Assembly (NCBI RefSeq): GCF_000482245.1
Contig: NZ_AWNH01000115.1
Span: forward strand, 62,001-126,000
Length of the DNA stretch: 64,000 nt
Direction of reading: 5' to 3'
Source of the DNA: Leptolyngbya sp. Heron Island J
GTDB lineage: Bacteria; Cyanobacteriota; Cyanobacteriia; Phormidesmidales; Phormidesmidaceae
Translations under genes and position numbers: made by a program
Notes under the pieces: model-generated
The model's input: only the letters and a program-made list of their open reading frames with translations
Told to the model about the DNA's origin: nothing
The model's database searches: none
In this document: in pieces, positions 17,654-27,916 of the stretch
How the letters are laid out: every line of letters begins with the position of its first letter
How positions within the stretch are numbered: the first letter of the stretch is position 1

Positions 17654-19321
17654 CTATGATTTCTCCACTGCTGGAAACGGTTCATTTCCTAGGGGGCTGG
17701 GGCTCCAGCCTGTTAAGCCAGTACGCTGGGCCAGTAATGGCTGCGAGTGGACAATGGGAATCCGCAATGCCTTGTCAAATAACATGGTGTCGACTTCTTG
17801 GTAGAGTTTCTCTCGCGCTTGGGGTTCTGCTTCAGAACGGGCCTTGTTGAGGAGTTCAAACATTTCCGGACTCTCATAGTTGCCTAAGTCTTGAGTGGCA
17901 CCGGGACCAAAGTGGGCGTAGAGAAAGTTGTCGGGGTCACCATAATCGCCGGTCCAGCCGAGCATAAAGGATTGGAAACCGGGAGGGGTGTTGCGATCTT
18001 CTAAGTAGGCGGCCCAGTCTTTGGTTTGTAAATTAACCGTAATGCCGATCTGGCTTAGCTCTGCTGCAAAGGCTTCGGCGATGGGCTTGGGGTTAGGAAA
18101 ATAGGGACGGCTGACGGGCATATACCACAGGTCCAGGTCAAAGCCATTGGGATAGCCGGCCTCTGCGATCACAGCCTTAGCCGCTTCAGGATCATACTCA
18201 TAATCTCCCACGCTCTCACTGGTATAGCCTGCCATAGAAGGCGGTACAAAGTGGGCATCGGTTGTACCTAACTCTCCCCAAAAGGCTTCTACAATGGCCG
18301 GTCTGTTGATGGCCTGGGCAATGGCCTGACGCACTTCTGGTGTGGCGAGGGGCTCGTAGCTAGGATTCAGGGCCAGATAGCCGACATTAAAGGAGGGGCG
18401 AAATACGGCTTCGATATTGGCATCGGCTTCGATTTCTGCTAGCTGATCGGGGGTGAGATCGACGGTAAAGTCGAGGGCACCGGCCCGTAGCTGCGCCAGT
18501 CGCGCTGCTGGATCTTCAATAAAGCTGATAACCAGCTGATCGACTTTGGGTAGGCCTGCTTGCCAATAGTCGTCAAATTTGGACAGGGTAATCCGGTCGC
18601 CGCTGAGCCATTCTTCAAACACAAATGGTCCGGTGCCTACGGCCAAGCCAGAGGGGGTGCCATAGTTTGCACCAGATTCCTGGATGGCACTGGGGCTGGC
18701 AATACCGAAGTAGGCGGATGCGATCGCGGCTGGAAATGCGGCAAAGGGTTCAGCCAGGGTAAATTCTACTGTCAGGTCGTCCACAGCGCGCACATCGGTC
18801 AGAATCGAGGCTTCGTCCCCTTTAAACCCGCCAAAGAGATCGGTCCAAATTTCGTACAGTTTACCTTCATCACGAAAACCATACTCAAAGTCAGGGTCCC
18901 ACCAGCGATTGACGTTAAACATCACCGCTTCGGCATTAAAATCGGTGCCGTCATGAAATTTAACGCCTTCGCGTAACTGAAATGTCCAGGTCAGGCCATC
19001 CTCAGACGAGGTCCATTCGGTGGCTAGCTCAGGGACAAGCTCAGTAGAACCAGGGGTATTGCCGATCAGATAGTTGTAAATCTGCAGCTGCACATAGAGT
19101 GAGTTGCCATCGGTGATGTCCCCAGGGGTAAGGTTGGCAGGTTGTCCCCCCGAACCAAAGACAAGAGTTCCTGTATCTGTGGTCGCTACCTGATTTGTTG
19201 CCGAGCTGTCACTGCTGGGAGTGCCGCCGCAGTTAATCAGAACGGCTGTGAGCGTCAGCGCAAAGAAAATTGACAGAATTCTGCGAAAACGTCGTCGGAA
19301 AAAGCTTCGTTGACGAATCAT
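17654..19321 (-). CDS. ABC transporter substrate-binding lipoprotein, family 5 (peptide/nickel type)
   Basis: A 555-residue extracytoplasmic solute-binding protein. The basic N-terminus (MIRQRSFFRRRFRR) and hydrophobic core end in a lipobox, VLINC, with Cys31 as the lipidated residue; a Ser/Thr-rich linker follows. Family-5 features are LVPELATEWTSSEDGLTWTF, LREGVKFHDGTDF with NAEAVMFNVNRW, GTGPFVFEEW, and LNPSYEPLATPEVRQAIAQAINR. It is the first gene of the importer run and diverges from the fused ATPase gene, with 277-301 nt between start codons. The substrate is not deducible. Confidence 0.93.
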   Translation of the reverse strand: MIRQRSFFRRRFRRILSIFFALTLTAVLINCGGTPSSDSSATNQVATTDTGTLVFGSGGQPANLTPGDITDGNSLYVQLQIYNYLIGNTPGSTELVPELATEWTSSEDGLTWTFQLREGVKFHDGTDFNAEAVMFNVNRWWDPDFEYGFRDEGKLYEIWTDLFGGFKGDEASILTDVRAVDDLTVEFTLAEPFAAFPAAIASAYFGIASPSAIQESGANYGTPSGLAVGTGPFVFEEWLSGDRITLSKFDDYWQAGLPKVDQLVISFIEDPAARLAQLRAGALDFTVDLTPDQLAEIEADANIEAVFRPSFNVGYLALNPSYEPLATPEVRQAIAQAINRPAIVEAFWGELGTTDAHFVPPSMAGYTSESVGDYEYDPEAAKAVIAEAGYPNGFDLDLWYMPVSRPYFPNPKPIAEAFAAELSQIGITVNLQTKDWAAYLEDRNTPPGFQSFMLGWTGDYGDPDNFLYAHFGPGATQDLGNYESPEMFELLNKARSEAEPQAREKLYQEVDTMLFDKALRIPIVHSQPLLAQRTGLTGWSPSPLGNEPFPAVEKS

Positions 19322-19622
19322 AAAGGGCTCCTAAGTGAATCTGAGTTTACGTCCAGAACGGAATCTTGCCGTAGAAAAAGCCACATTTCCGGACGTGACT
19401 GGCCACATCTGCAAAGAGAGTCGTAGAGAGATGAAGCAAGCAACTAAATTGTGGATGTGATCCACCACGCTACATGAACCTTACTAGAAAGAATGAGTAA
19501 ATTTATACACGTAACAGCATGTCAAAAAATAAGTATTTCTATGACAAAAGTAAAATGAATTGGAAACAGCGATAACAGATACAAAAACAATGGATTAAAT
19601 GCTGTGTGATAGGTTAGGAATA
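19322..19622. promoter_or_regulatory. Divergent intergenic region between the binding-protein and ATPase genes
   Basis: This AT-rich stretch of about 300 nt must hold the promoters for both arms of the importer. I can point to no convincing paired -35/-10 or operator. An AGGA ribosome binding element at 19615-19618 precedes the ATG at 19623. Confidence 0.4.
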
Positions 19623-21461
19623 ATGTTGGCTCTACTCATCAGCCCAGATATGCCTGTTCCTATGCTTGATGTTCGTAATCTCTCGGTAACATTTCCAACC
19701 AAGGCTGGGGATGTGGCAGCAGTCAAATCTGTTTCGTTTTCTTTGGCGGCTGGAGAGACATTAAGTCTGGTGGGTGAATCGGGCTCGGGTAAATCGGTGA
19801 CATCTCTGGCTCTCATGGGTCTCCTGGCACCGGGAACAGAACTGTCAGGGGAAATCTGGTTTCGAGATCCCACATCACCCGACGCGCAGCCAGTGGATCT
19901 GCTTCAACTTTCTCGCGAAGCCCGCAGGTACTACCGGGGTAAGCTGATTTCAATGATTTTTCAGGAGCCGCTGACCTCCTTAAACCCGGTATATACCTGT
20001 GGTGACCAGCTGATCGAAGCGCAGCGCTTGCATCAGAACCTGGATGCTAAAGCGGCTAAGACGAGAGCTTTAGAGCTGTTTGCCGAGGTGAAACTGCCTG
20101 AGCCTGAGCAGATGTTAGGACGCTATCCTCACCAGCTGTCGGGGGGACAACAGCAACGGGTGATGATTGCGATCGCACTAGCCGGTGACCCCGCTATTCT
20201 CATTGCCGATGAGCCCACCACAGCCCTGGATGTCACCATTCAAGCGACCATCCTGGACCTGCTGCGGGATTTACAAGCCTCGCGGGGAACGGCGATTGTG
20301 TTCATCACCCACGACATGGGGGTGGTGGCGGAAATTGCCGATCGCGTAGCGGTCATGTACAAGGGTGACCTGGTTGAAATTGCTCCAGTGTATGACCTGT
20401 TTGCTAATCCACAGCATCCCTACACCCAAGGTTTGTTGAACTGTCGACCCAGGCCCCATCAACAGCTGCGTCGGTTGCCCACCGTGAGCGATTTTATGGA
20501 AGTTCGCCCTGGGGCAGAGGCTGACAAGATTATTGCCAAAGTGAGTACAGACGCCGAGAAAGCGGAGTTACTGGCTGAAGTGAGCGACCAAGAAATTGAG
20601 CACCATCGTCAATCTCTGCTCCAGCAAACGCCGCTGTTACAGGTTCAAGATCTAACCAAGGCGTTTCCAACCCGCACCGGGTTCTTTGGGCAAAAACAAG
20701 AGTTTCGCGCGGTGGATACGGTCAGTTTTGAGGTGTATCCTGGTGAAACCTTAGGTTTGGTCGGTGAGTCGGGTTGCGGTAAATCCACCCTTAGCCGCTG
20801 TTTGCTGCGTTTGATTGAGCCGACATCGGGGTCGATTCTCTTTGATAATCAGCCGGTTCTAGACCTGAATGCTGAGGCCATGCGCCAGCTGCGGCGAGAA
20901 ATGCAAATTGTGTTTCAAAATCCCTACGGCTCCTTAGATGCCCGACAGACAATTGGTGCCGCCATCATCGAACCGATGCAAATCCATGGGTTAGGCGGTA
21001 CTAAGGCTGAACGGCAAGCGCGAGCTATCAGCCTGTTGGAACGGGTCGGTCTAGATGCCAGTGCCCTACGACGAATGCCCCATGAGTTTTCCGGTGGTCA
21101 GCGTCAGCGTATCTGTATTGCCCGCACTCTGGCCTGTGAACCTAAGTTTATTATCTGTGATGAGTCGGTGTCGGCCTTGGATGTCTCAGTACAGGCCCAG
21201 GTGTTGAATCTGCTCAAGGATTTGCAAAAAGACTTTAATCTTACCTACATCTTTATTTCCCATGACCTGAGTGTGGTCAAGTTTATTAGCGATCGCATTA
21301 TGGTCATGAACCAGGGGCGTCTAGAGGAAATTGGTCCTGCTGAGGATATCTACAAGTCGCCACAAAAGCCTTACACCCAGCAGCTGATTGCCGCAATTCC
21401 CGATGCAAAGCTTGACGATATTCGGCAGCGACAGCTGGCGATGGCTAGCACACAACCATAG
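19623..21461 (+). CDS. Fused dipeptide-type ABC transporter ATPase (DppD-DppF-like)
   Basis: Two complete ABC ATPases in one chain of about 612 residues. The first half has Walker A GESGSGKS, signature LSGGQQQRV and Walker [13 protein letters not shown]. The second half has Walker [10 protein letters not shown], signature FSGGQRQRI and Walker [13 protein letters not shown]. Each half ends with the oligopeptide-family C-terminal region (HPYTQGLL and KPYTQQL). E. coli uses separate DppD and DppF; the fused form is common elsewhere. The start is uncertain: ATGs at 19599, 19623 and 19650 are in frame. I chose 19623 because of an AGGA element 5 nt upstream. It powers the permeases encoded on the other strand. 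Confidence 0.92.
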   Translation: MLALLISPDMPVPMLDVRNLSVTFPTKAGDVAAVKSVSFSLAAGETLSLVGESGSGKSVTSLALMGLLAPGTELSGEIWFRDPTSPDAQPVDLLQLSREARRYYRGKLISMIFQEPLTSLNPVYTCGDQLIEAQRLHQNLDAKAAKTRALELFAEVKLPEPEQMLGRYPHQLSGGQQQRVMIAIALAGDPAILIADEPTTALDVTIQATILDLLRDLQASRGTAIVFITHDMGVVAEIADRVAVMYKGDLVEIAPVYDLFANPQHPYTQGLLNCRPRPHQQLRRLPTVSDFMEVRPGAEADKIIAKVSTDAEKAELLAEVSDQEIEHHRQSLLQQTPLLQVQDLTKAFPTRTGFFGQKQEFRAVDTVSFEVYPGETLGLVGESGCGKSTLSRCLLRLIEPTSGSILFDNQPVLDLNAEAMRQLRREMQIVFQNPYGSLDARQTIGAAIIEPMQIHGLGGTKAERQARAISLLERVGLDASALRRMPHEFSGGQRQRICIARTLACEPKFIICDESVSALDVSVQAQVLNLLKDLQKDFNLTYIFISHDLSVVKFISDRIMVMNQGRLEEIGPAEDIYKSPQKPYTQQLIAAIPDAKLDDIRQRQLAMASTQP

Positions 21462-21496
21462 CCAGGTTCATCAAACCATAGTTGGTATGCATTGTT

Positions 21497-22336
21497 CTAA
21501 TTGACTGATTTAGCCAAAAAATCAGTCAGTGTTTGACTAAAACGTTCTGGTTCAACCAAAAACGCCCAGTGATTACCAGGCACCGCCTCAATTTCCAAAT
21601 TCTGTAAATATTCTTGATAGGGTTTTAGCTGCCAGTCAAATCGATTTACACCTGCTTCCGGCTGCATAAAGAGACTCGGCACCTGAATGTCTTGTATCAA
21701 GCCTGGAACCCTTAGCACCGCCTCAAAAATTCCATCCCGTGCTGCCTTGGTAAACTTACTGCTGACAGTGCCGTCCGGTTTCTCTTCTAGACTTTGACGA
21801 AACACTGACTCCTGCAGCACGTTCCAGTCTCGATACTGTTTCATCTGTTTGCCTTGCTGAATGGCCGTATCCCAATCCGCAAATGGCCCCATGCCCTTTA
21901 GAAATGGCAGTATGCTATAAAACAACGGGAACGTTAGCCGAAAAATGCCCGCTACTCCATATACAAAAATGGGATCTACCAGCACCATACTCAAAAAACG
22001 CTCTGGTTGGCGCGTTGCCCAGTAAGTAGCGACCTTGCCTGACCACGAATGTCCGACAATGTGAGCCGCCGACCAGCCCAGGTGATCCATTAGCTGTACC
22101 AGGTCGTCCATGACGGTATCAAAGTCGTATCCATTCTCAGGCTTGCTACTGTTGCCGTGGCCGCGCATATCAACCGCCACTGGATGGTAGCTTTCTGCTA
22201 GCCGATCTCCCACAGCCGACCAGATCAAAGCATGGTCTGCCAATCCGTGGAGCAGCAGGACCGGGTCGCCATCAGTTTGCCAGTCTAAATAGACTAATTC
22301 AATCTGGTTGAGCAAGACAGTTTTTTGAGTTGCCAT
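21497..22336 (-). CDS. Alpha/beta-hydrolase
   Basis: A 279-residue cytoplasmic alpha/beta-hydrolase-fold protein. The oxyanion motif LLLHGLADH is at residues 27-35, VDMRGHGNSSKP at 55-66, the nucleophile elbow GHSWSGK with Ser97, and the catalytic His in VPGNHWAFLVEPERF near the C-terminus. The elbow reads GHSWS rather than the canonical GxSxG. Cap-region residues 130-200 are hydrophobic. It ends 35 nt after the convergent ATPase gene. The substrate is unknown; esterase and haloalkane-dehalogenase-like roles are both possible. Confidence 0.85.
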   Translation of the reverse strand: MATQKTVLLNQIELVYLDWQTDGDPVLLLHGLADHALIWSAVGDRLAESYHPVAVDMRGHGNSSKPENGYDFDTVMDDLVQLMDHLGWSAAHIVGHSWSGKVATYWATRQPERFLSMVLVDPIFVYGVAGIFRLTFPLFYSILPFLKGMGPFADWDTAIQQGKQMKQYRDWNVLQESVFRQSLEEKPDGTVSSKFTKAARDGIFEAVLRVPGLIQDIQVPSLFMQPEAGVNRFDWQLKPYQEYLQNLEIEAVPGNHWAFLVEPERFSQTLTDFLAKSVN

Positions 22337-22782
22337 GGGATCAACAATGCATGCAGTAATCCTAATAATCGCATCATTTAGAAGATTCAGTAGAAGATCC
22401 AGGTACTCGTGAGTCCGTTGAGAACAGATCAGCTCGACTAGGGAACTACTGCTGCTCCCCTCAAGTCCAATAGAACTGTTCTACTGCCAATTTATAAATA
22501 AAAACATCTAAAATCATGGCTATTTGCCAAGACTTCACAGATTAAGTCCTTTTTCGGCGTGGCAACGTCGAAAAGATAATCATTGATGGGCTGGCATTTA
22601 TCATGAGCATAAGGACTTGAAGATATGATCCCATGGAGACATTGAGGTGGTTAGCTTGAATCTGGTTCATATGCCTGAACGGCTCGAATCCCAAGCATCA
22701 GTGTGGCTCAATAATGCGATGAATTTGAAGACTACGCTATTGTGTCAGTTTTGATATTTTAACCGTTCAGTAAATTGATGAA
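22337..22782. other. 446-nt divergent intergenic region
   Basis: No gene, tRNA-like fold or strong inverted repeat seen. It must contain promoters for the hydrolase and the GAF kinase. The last 60 nt before 22783 are AT-rich, with TTTTGATATTTTAA. Confidence 0.45.
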
Positions 22783-25700
22783 ATGCAATTCATCCCTAGA
22801 TTTAGCAACACCAAACAGCCTGTAGGTTATCCCGCAATTATCCCTAACTCTCTTCAGCAGAATAGATACCTGACAGCAGAACTCAACAATATTCTTCGCT
22901 CACCGGAACCCGAAACCATCGATAATATCCTTAAAGAGACAACAATAGAAATCAGACAATTACTAGCTGTAGACCGAGTTGCTATTTTCCGATTTCATCC
23001 AGATACAAACTGGAATGGCGAATTTATCGCTGAGGATGTAGCTGAAGGCTATGTATCTGTGCTGGTGAAGCAGGATTATCAGTGTTTTGGGGATGAACCT
23101 GCCATACTTCAATATCACGCCGGGCAAGTACAGGCTATTGCTGATATTCATGATACTGATCTTAAGCCTGATTGTGTAGAGATCCTCAATCAGCTACAGG
23201 TGAAAGCCAACTTAGTGATCCCGATTCTCAAAGAGCAAGAGTTGTGGGGACTACTATGTGTGCATCACTGCCAATCGCCACGTCTATGGAGTTCAGAAGA
23301 AATTGCGCTAACTCGGAGCATCATAAAACAGCTTGAGGATAACGTGAAACAAGCTGGAGATTCCCCTAATCCTGATAGACAAACTAGCGTTTTCTCCCAT
23401 AATGTTGACCGTGAAAAAGCGCTTTCTAAGACTATTAGTAAGATTCGTCAGTCCCTTGCTATAGATGTATTATTTCAGTCTGTGACAACTGAAATACGCT
23501 GTCTTTTGCAGGCAGATCGGGTAGTTATATTTCAGTTTACTCCCGATCAAGATTGTCGAGGAGAGTTCGTTGCTGAAGATGTAGCAGATCATTGTCGTTC
23601 GATTCTAACCCAGCGAGTATACGAACATAGTTTTGAAGCACAGTTCAATCATCAATATGATGAGAGACGGGTTCAAGTTATTAGTGATATCCACACAGCT
23701 AAATTAAGTAGCAGCTATCTCACAGTTTTAGAACGGTTTGAGGTTCGGGCAAATCTAGTAGTTCCTATTCTCCAGGGTGAGCAGCTATGGGGACTGCTCT
23801 GTGTGCATCAATGTGAGCAGGTGCGCCACTGGAGTGTGGATGATATTCAATTTGTACAGCAAATTGTTGAGTACTTAAGCTTTGCCTTACAACAGCTAAA
23901 GTTACTAGAGCAGTTACGATATCAAACAGAGCAGCAAAAGTCTCTAACGGGTGTCATCAGTCGTATTCGTGAATCCCTTGATCTAGAAACAATTTTTCAA
24001 ACCACAGCTCAAGAAGTAAGACAGCTTTTGAAAGCCGATCAAGTTGGTATTTTTTTCTTTCAAAATGAGGACCATTGGGAAGGGCAGTTTGTAGCGGAAG
24101 ATTGTGGTGAGGGCATCACCTCTATTCTGGAGGAGAAAATCTATGATCATTGCTTTGGTGAAAACTATGCTCCCCTCTATGAGGAAGGGCGCATGTATGT
24201 TGCCAACAATATTTATGAAGGTGATATATCAAATAGCTATGTTCAAAAATTAGAGCAATTTGGCATTAAGGCAAATGTGGTGTCACCGATTATGAATGGC
24301 TCTGAATTATGGGGATTGCTTTGCATTCACCAATGTCAGGGATCTAGACAGTGGCAGCCTTCTGAAATTGAGTTTATTGATCAAATTGCTAAGCATTTAG
24401 GCGTAGCCCTGGAGCAGTGGAGTCAGGTGGAGCAATTAAAGTTGCAAGCGGCTCAGCTAGCACATGTGTCTTCTCGTGAACAAGCACTAGAACAACAGAA
24501 ATTATTATCGCAAACGATTAATGCTATTCGTGACTCTCTGCAAATTGAAGAGATTTTTGACACTACGACAAAAAGCATCCAGTCCCTATTTAAGACCGAT
24601 CGCGTTGTTATTTACCAATTTAATCCTGACTGGAGTGGTCAGTTTGTGGCAGAATCCGTCGCCGATGGTTGGCCTAAGCTTGTCGGTACTCAGGAAATAA
24701 TTCAAGATGCTTACCTGATGGAAAATCAGGGAGGGCGATATGCACAGCAAGAAACGGTAGCGGTGGATGATATCTATCAGACGGATGATGACGCTTTTCC
24801 TATGACGCTGTTAGAGGACTCTCAGGCCCTTGCCTATATGATTGTACCGATTATGGAAGGCAGCCGACTCTGGGGATTGTTAGCAGCCTGTCAAAATTCT
24901 CGTCCGCGCCATTGGGAAACGGATGAAATTGATTTCTTAGCCCAAGTAAGTACGCAGCTAGGTGTAGCCTTGAATCAGGCCGAAGCTGTTGCTCAGGTAC
25001 GTGAGCAAGCCGCCGCCTTGCAAAAAGCCACGGATCGTCAGCGAGCTTTAACCTTAACGATTGATAAAATTCGTCAATCCTTAGATATTGATGTGATTTT
25101 TACCACCACCACTCAGGAAGTACGGCAATTGCTCGAAGTTGAGCGAGTGGCTATTTATCGGTTTAATGCTGATTGGAGTGGGGCCTTTGTCGCCGATTCG
25201 ATTGTCGATGGTTGGCAGCCTACCGTTCCCAATCAGACCATGATTCAGGATGTATTTTCTAATCCTGGTCAAGATGGTCAATTGCCACGGAATGAGGTTT
25301 TTGTACCTATTTCACAGGGAGAAAAATTGTGGGGGCTGCTGATGGCCTATCAAACCTCAAAACCCCGCTATTGGGATGATGACGAGGTAGGACTGTTGGC
25401 CCAGGTCGGAACCCAGTTGGGGATAGCTTTGCAGCAGGCGGAACTGTTGAATAAAACTCAGCAGCAGACCGCTAAGTTAAATCAGACATTGCAAACGTTA
25501 AAGAGTACCCAGGCACGCTTGGTGCAGGGTGAAAAAATGGCTGGATTAGGCCAGCTAGCTGCGGGTATTGCCCATGAGATTAATAATCCAGTGGGATTTA
25601 TCTCCAGCAATTTAGAACCGATGCAGGAGTATGTAACAGGGCTGTTGGAGCTGCTTCAACTTTATCAACAGCAGTACCCAGAACCGGAATCGATTATTCA

Positions 25701-26346
25701 GAATAAAATCGATGATATCGAACTGAATTTTGTCCTAGAAGACTTGCCTAAAATCATGACGTCAATGAAGATGGGCACTAGTCGCATTGTCGATATCGTC
25801 AAAAGTATGCAGACCTTTTCTCGGGTTGACGAATCGGCAATTAAGGATATTGATATCCATCAGGGTATTGACAGTGCCCTACTAATTTTGAAACATCGCT
25901 TAAAGGCTCGTAAACAACGCCCTACTATCAATATTATCAAGTCCTATGGCAATTTACCCTTGATTCAGTGCTATGCCAGCCACCTCAATCAGGTGTTTAT
26001 GAATATTCTGGTGAATGCTGTGGATGCCTTTGATGAGCATGAGCAGCCACATGATCAGATGCCAGAAATCCAAATTTCTACCCACTGGCAGAAAAGTCAA
26101 AATTGCTTATTGATAGAAGTTTCGGATAATGGTCCTGGTATTCCTGAGGGTGTTTTAGCAAATATCTTCAATCCTTTTTTTACGACAAAATCTGTCGGTA
26201 AAGGAACTGGCCTGGGGTTATCAATTAGCTATCAAATTGTGACAGAAATGCACCAGGGCAAGTTATCTTGCCAGTCTACGCTCAGGCAAGGGACAACGTT
26301 TTATATCGAGATCCCATTAAACATCTCTGGAAATAAAAAGATTTAG
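22783..26346 (+). CDS. Five-GAF cytoplasmic sensor histidine kinase (cyanobacteriochrome-like GAFs)
   Basis: A 1187-residue soluble kinase. Five GAF domains lie at about residues 40-185, 217-370, 390-545, 578-735 and 757-890, separated by helices. Each carries the phytochrome/CBCR-type core LWGLLxxHQC...RxW. A HisKA-like dimerisation region has His931 in [18 protein letters not shown], and the HATPase has N-box [15 protein letters not shown] (from Asp1115) and [10 protein letters not shown]. The position of the CBCR chromophore Cys is Asp130, Ser311 and Ser485 in GAF1-3 by ungapped alignment (GAF1 has Cys131 one residue later). GAF4 lacks the site and GAF5 is shortened. So bilin attachment is doubtful. 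No membrane segments and no response regulator next door. Confidence 0.92.
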   Translation: MQFIPRFSNTKQPVGYPAIIPNSLQQNRYLTAELNNILRSPEPETIDNILKETTIEIRQLLAVDRVAIFRFHPDTNWNGEFIAEDVAEGYVSVLVKQDYQCFGDEPAILQYHAGQVQAIADIHDTDLKPDCVEILNQLQVKANLVIPILKEQELWGLLCVHHCQSPRLWSSEEIALTRSIIKQLEDNVKQAGDSPNPDRQTSVFSHNVDREKALSKTISKIRQSLAIDVLFQSVTTEIRCLLQADRVVIFQFTPDQDCRGEFVAEDVADHCRSILTQRVYEHSFEAQFNHQYDERRVQVISDIHTAKLSSSYLTVLERFEVRANLVVPILQGEQLWGLLCVHQCEQVRHWSVDDIQFVQQIVEYLSFALQQLKLLEQLRYQTEQQKSLTGVISRIRESLDLETIFQTTAQEVRQLLKADQVGIFFFQNEDHWEGQFVAEDCGEGITSILEEKIYDHCFGENYAPLYEEGRMYVANNIYEGDISNSYVQKLEQFGIKANVVSPIMNGSELWGLLCIHQCQGSRQWQPSEIEFIDQIAKHLGVALEQWSQVEQLKLQAAQLAHVSSREQALEQQKLLSQTINAIRDSLQIEEIFDTTTKSIQSLFKTDRVVIYQFNPDWSGQFVAESVADGWPKLVGTQEIIQDAYLMENQGGRYAQQETVAVDDIYQTDDDAFPMTLLEDSQALAYMIVPIMEGSRLWGLLAACQNSRPRHWETDEIDFLAQVSTQLGVALNQAEAVAQVREQAAALQKATDRQRALTLTIDKIRQSLDIDVIFTTTTQEVRQLLEVERVAIYRFNADWSGAFVADSIVDGWQPTVPNQTMIQDVFSNPGQDGQLPRNEVFVPISQGEKLWGLLMAYQTSKPRYWDDDEVGLLAQVGTQLGIALQQAELLNKTQQQTAKLNQTLQTLKSTQARLVQGEKMAGLGQLAAGIAHEINNPVGFISSNLEPMQEYVTGLLELLQLYQQQYPEPESIIQNKIDDIELNFVLEDLPKIMTSMKMGTSRIVDIVKSMQTFSRVDESAIKDIDIHQGIDSALLILKHRLKARKQRPTINIIKSYGNLPLIQCYASHLNQVFMNILVNAVDAFDEHEQPHDQMPEIQISTHWQKSQNCLLIEVSDNGPGIPEGVLANIFNPFFTTKSVGKGTGLGLSISYQIVTEMHQGKLSCQSTLRQGTTFYIEIPLNISGNKKI

Positions 26347-26451
26347 GTTGAAAAATGCTAACAAACAGATGCAGGAATTATTGTGAGCATGCTCAGTCGG
26401 TCTAATCGCAGCTGTATAGAAAATTTGAGCTCCTGTATCTAAGCCCATCTC

Positions 26452-26487
26452 ACCAATATCTGCTCAGATATCTGAGCAGATATTGGT
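26452..26487. repeat. 36-nt perfect palindrome in a 434-nt gap
   Basis: ACCAATATCTGCTCAGAT followed by its exact reverse complement, with no loop, 106 nt after the GAF kinase stop. There is no T-tract beyond it, so it is not a standard terminator; a binding site or cruciform is possible. The rest of 26347-26786 holds nothing I recognise, though the 60 nt before the next gene are AT-rich and probably hold the promoter of the glycan run. Confidence 0.85.
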
Positions 26488-26786
26488 CGATCATAATTCT
26501 TGAGTTTGACTCGGAAGATAGATGTATAGCATCGGCATAAGAATTCTCTCATCCCAATTTCATGAAAGTTAGCGTCAGCCGTTCTACTCTCAACAAAGAA
26601 CTGAATTCATTAGTTTTCTTGGCATAGCCAATCAGGCAACTGACCTGGCGTTTTGATCGGCCAAGATGCTTTGGGGCTGATAATAAACGCTTTGAACTGT
26701 TGATTTATAAAAATATTAGCAAGGTCATCTTTTAAGAGGTAACTCTGCTGAGTTATTTTTTTGCTACTCGTCTTTTCAGGGTGGGA

Positions 26787-27773
26787 ATGTCTACAATCAA
26801 TATCTCAATTGTTATTCCTGTATATAATGGTGGGGGTGCTTTTTACGCATGCTTAGGGAGCATTGGGCATAGTGCTCGACCTCCAGATGAAATTGTTGTC
26901 GTATCTGATGGAGATACGGATGGCTCTTGGCAAGTAGCTGAGGAGTTTGGCACAAAGGTACTGCGATTAGGAAGTTCTGGCGGTCCAGCCCGAGCTAGAA
27001 ATATTGGTGCAAAGGCTGCCCAGGGGGATGTTATCTTCTTTATGGATGCAGATGTGACACTCCATCCAGATACGCTCAGTTTGGTTGAGCAACGATTTCA
27101 AGAACAGCCGGAGCTTGCAGCTTTGATCGGCTCTTATGATGATGCACCGGGGGCGGAAAACTTTCTGTCTCAATATAAGAATCTTTTCCATCACTATACT
27201 CATCAGACCTCTGCAGAAATAGCGTCTACTTTTTGGGGAGCCTGTGGTGCTATTCGGCGTTCGGTTTTTCTGGCGATTGAAGGCTTTGACGAGACTTATA
27301 CCCAGCCCTGTATTGAAGATATTGAGCTAGGCTATCGTCTCAAGCGCATGGGGTATGAAATTCGCCTTTATAAAGACATTCAAGTCAAGCATTTGAAACG
27401 ATGGGAGGCCAGATCGCTGCTGAAAGCAGACATTTTCTATAGAGCAATTCCTTGGGCTACCCTATTGATCCGCGAGCAGCGTTTTGATGCGGATTTGAAT
27501 CTCAATTATACCAACCGTCTGAGTGTTCTGGGTGTGTTTGCTCTGATAGTCACGGCGTTAGCTGGTTGCTTCTTTGCTTGGATTTGGTGGTTGACAGCCG
27601 CAACAGCGTTGGGATTACTGTTGATTAATTTCAACGTCTATCGGTTTTTTTGTGCGAAGCGTGGGGGGCTATTTACGCTGCGTGTCATCCCCTGGCATTG
27701 GCTCTACTTTTTCTACGGGGGCAGTGCGTTTGTCTGGGTCCTGATGCAACATTATTTTGGGCGTTTTCTATAA
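26787..27773 (+). CDS. Glycosyltransferase family 2 with C-terminal membrane segments
   Basis: A 328-residue GT-A-fold transferase. The N-terminus ISIVIPVYNGG is the family nucleotide-sugar site; the metal-binding DxD is in FFMDADVTL, and the acceptor-side motif is GFDETYTQPCIEDIELGYRL. Two or three hydrophobic segments (about residues 245-290 and 305-325) anchor it in the membrane. I use ATG 26787 rather than GTG 26781 because AGGGTGGGA overlapping the GTG serves as the ribosome binding site. It is the first gene of a co-directional glycan-assembly run. Confidence 0.88.
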   Translation: MSTINISIVIPVYNGGGAFYACLGSIGHSARPPDEIVVVSDGDTDGSWQVAEEFGTKVLRLGSSGGPARARNIGAKAAQGDVIFFMDADVTLHPDTLSLVEQRFQEQPELAALIGSYDDAPGAENFLSQYKNLFHHYTHQTSAEIASTFWGACGAIRRSVFLAIEGFDETYTQPCIEDIELGYRLKRMGYEIRLYKDIQVKHLKRWEARSLLKADIFYRAIPWATLLIREQRFDADLNLNYTNRLSVLGVFALIVTALAGCFFAWIWWLTAATALGLLLINFNVYRFFCAKRGGLFTLRVIPWHWLYFFYGGSAFVWVLMQHYFGRFL

Positions 27774-27916
27774 CTATTGGACCCTATGGTGAGAGTTCGC
27801 TGTTTAAGGGGGCGCTGATTGCTGATTTTGATGAACCGGAGTCGGTTAAATACAGTCAGTTAAATACAGATTTAATCACAACACTTATATCGGGAAAATG
27901 TTGGAGTGTGTAACCT

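Noticed and set aside
22783-26346. Cys131 of GAF1 as canonical bilin attachment site
   Set aside because: Ungapped alignment with GAF2 and GAF3 puts Asp130 at the canonical Cys position and Cys131 at the following His/Tyr position.
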